From Saprospiraceae bacterium (GTDB lineage Bacteria; Bacteroidota; Bacteroidia; Chitinophagales; Saprospiraceae), in contig JABSSL010000015.1 in the NCBI GenBank assembly GCA_013214355.1, forward strand, positions 87,528 to 151,527: 64,000 nucleotides of DNA. The letters are read 5' to 3'. Positions 63,485 to 64,000 of this stretch are shown here, piece by piece. Numbering within the stretch: position 1 is the first letter of the stretch; every line of letters starts with the position of its first letter. The notes below the pieces were generated by a model. It saw only the letters and a program-made list of their open reading frames with translations. It was not told where the DNA came from and made no database searches. The position numbers and the translations under genes are program-made.

Positions 63485-64000
63485 TTACTGCCTTTTGGCT
63501 TCTTCGATGAGTTTACCGTTTTCGTAAATGTTTAAGGTCTCGACCTTAGTCCCGGATTTTGCAAACTCATAAACAACATTCTCGTAGTTGAAGTAGAATC
63601 TATTTTCTGATTCAGGAAATAAGACTGTGTTCCAACCTGGCTTTCCATCATTGACATCCGTCGCTCTAAGTAGCTTTCCTTCTTTCTTGATATTTACGAT
63701 TCGGTCGGGAAGACTATAATCTCCCACATATTGGTCCAAGATTTCACTTGGCAATTCGATTTCCGCCAGCGGTTGATGATCATAACTTATCACCCGTGCT
63801 AGTTTCCAATCGTCGTCGTCTTTTTGCCAAAGTGCGGTCAATTTCCCAGAACCTACTACCTTCTCCGTTCCATCATTGATCTGCAAATAGAAAACATGAT
63901 CACAAAACTGCAGCGCGCCATAGTTGTCCATGGGATAAACCTGGAGCGTACCTTTAGTTAGTTCTCGTCTAAGTGGTTGCCTTCTCCGTTGTTCTTCTCC
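63485..64000 (-). CDS. NTF2-like protein with C-terminal DUF3471-like domain (5' end outside window)
   Basis: Open to the right edge (172 codons, no start inside). The first part reads [26 protein letters not shown] and [22 protein letters not shown], the end of a DUF4440/SnoaL-type NTF2 domain. It is followed by [22 protein letters not shown] and a beta-rich DUF3471-like domain ([18 protein letters not shown]). An internal ATG at 63931 gives only 148 codons and would cut the domain. Its signal peptide, if any, lies outside the window. Confidence 0.7.
   Translation of the reverse strand, partial: GEEQRRRQPLRRELTKGTLQVYPMDNYGALQFCDHVFYLQINDGTEKVVGSGKLTALWQKDDDDWKLARVISYDHQPLAEIELPSEILDQYVGDYSLPDRIVNIKKEGKLLRATDVNDGKPGWNTVLFPESENRFYFNYENVVYEFAKSGTKVETLNIYENGKLIEEAKRQ

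Overview
The window comes from a Bacteroidota genome, most likely a marine Saprospiria/Lewinella-like or related gliding lineage. The evidence is a gliding-motility/T9SS C-terminal domain protein, membrane-bound LytTR regulators, a one-piece hybrid histidine kinase ending in an AraC domain, HYC_CC_PP, DUF2141, DUF2807 (GIN), DUF6090 and DUF6250 proteins, many lipoproteins, moderate G+C, few Shine-Dalgarno sites and TAnnTTTG-type promoter boxes. No rRNA, tRNA, CRISPR array or intact insertion sequence was recognised.

Layout. 1-4.0 kb: a heavy-metal RND efflux pump (CusA type, running off the left edge) with its HYC_CC_PP partner. 4.2-6.9 kb: a DUF2141 protein, then a tightly overlapping minus-strand operon of a FeeM-like N-acyl amino acid synthase, a methyltransferase and an Asp/Glu racemase-like protein, which looks like a small-molecule pathway. 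7.4-10.5 kb: a GIN-domain protein, a DoxX protein with a fused C-terminal beta domain, and an aldo/keto reductase. 10.6-11.65 kb: no protein gene, but a strongly structured minus-strand RNA candidate ending in an intrinsic terminator. 11.65-13.6 kb: an S41 peptidase behind a LytTR regulator, with three 20-bp-period repeats between them. 14.5-19.4 kb: signalling genes (hybrid kinase, a frameshifted GAF kinase, a receiver-like protein lacking its Asp). 19.8-23.7 kb: a secreted CHAT peptidase and a T9SS surface protein. 23.9-30.1 kb: bestrophin, then esterase, DUF6250 and sulfatase genes suggestive of sulfated polysaccharide use, and a P1 peptidase. 30.1-36.4 kb: an intergenic repeat cluster, an SNase-like protein, a NUDIX hydrolase, a tandem-repeat protein, an amine oxidase, a methyltransferase and gene fragments. 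36.5-45 kb: two serine beta-lactamase-fold proteins, lipoproteins, a PQQ sugar dehydrogenase and an aspartyl protease. 45.2-50.3 kb: an S8 peptidase with a 30-residue membrane peptide upstream, divergent from a histidine kinase/response regulator pair. 50.3-57.2 kb: an NTF2-like lipoprotein, amidohydrolase, DUF6090 gene with an internal stop, class III cyclase, a glycosidase-like protein and queA. 57.3-64 kb: DinB proteins, an HxlR regulator divergent from a lipoprotein across a perfect palindrome, aminotransferase, epoxide-hydrolase-like protein, WYL regulator, DUF2200 protein and a partial gene at the right edge.

The window is rich in signalling and secreted hydrolases. It also carries several broken genes (17.9, 34.8, 39, 43.5, 52.8 and 57.4 kb), as expected of an accessory region in flux. 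All assignments rest on reading motifs by eye; no database search was run.
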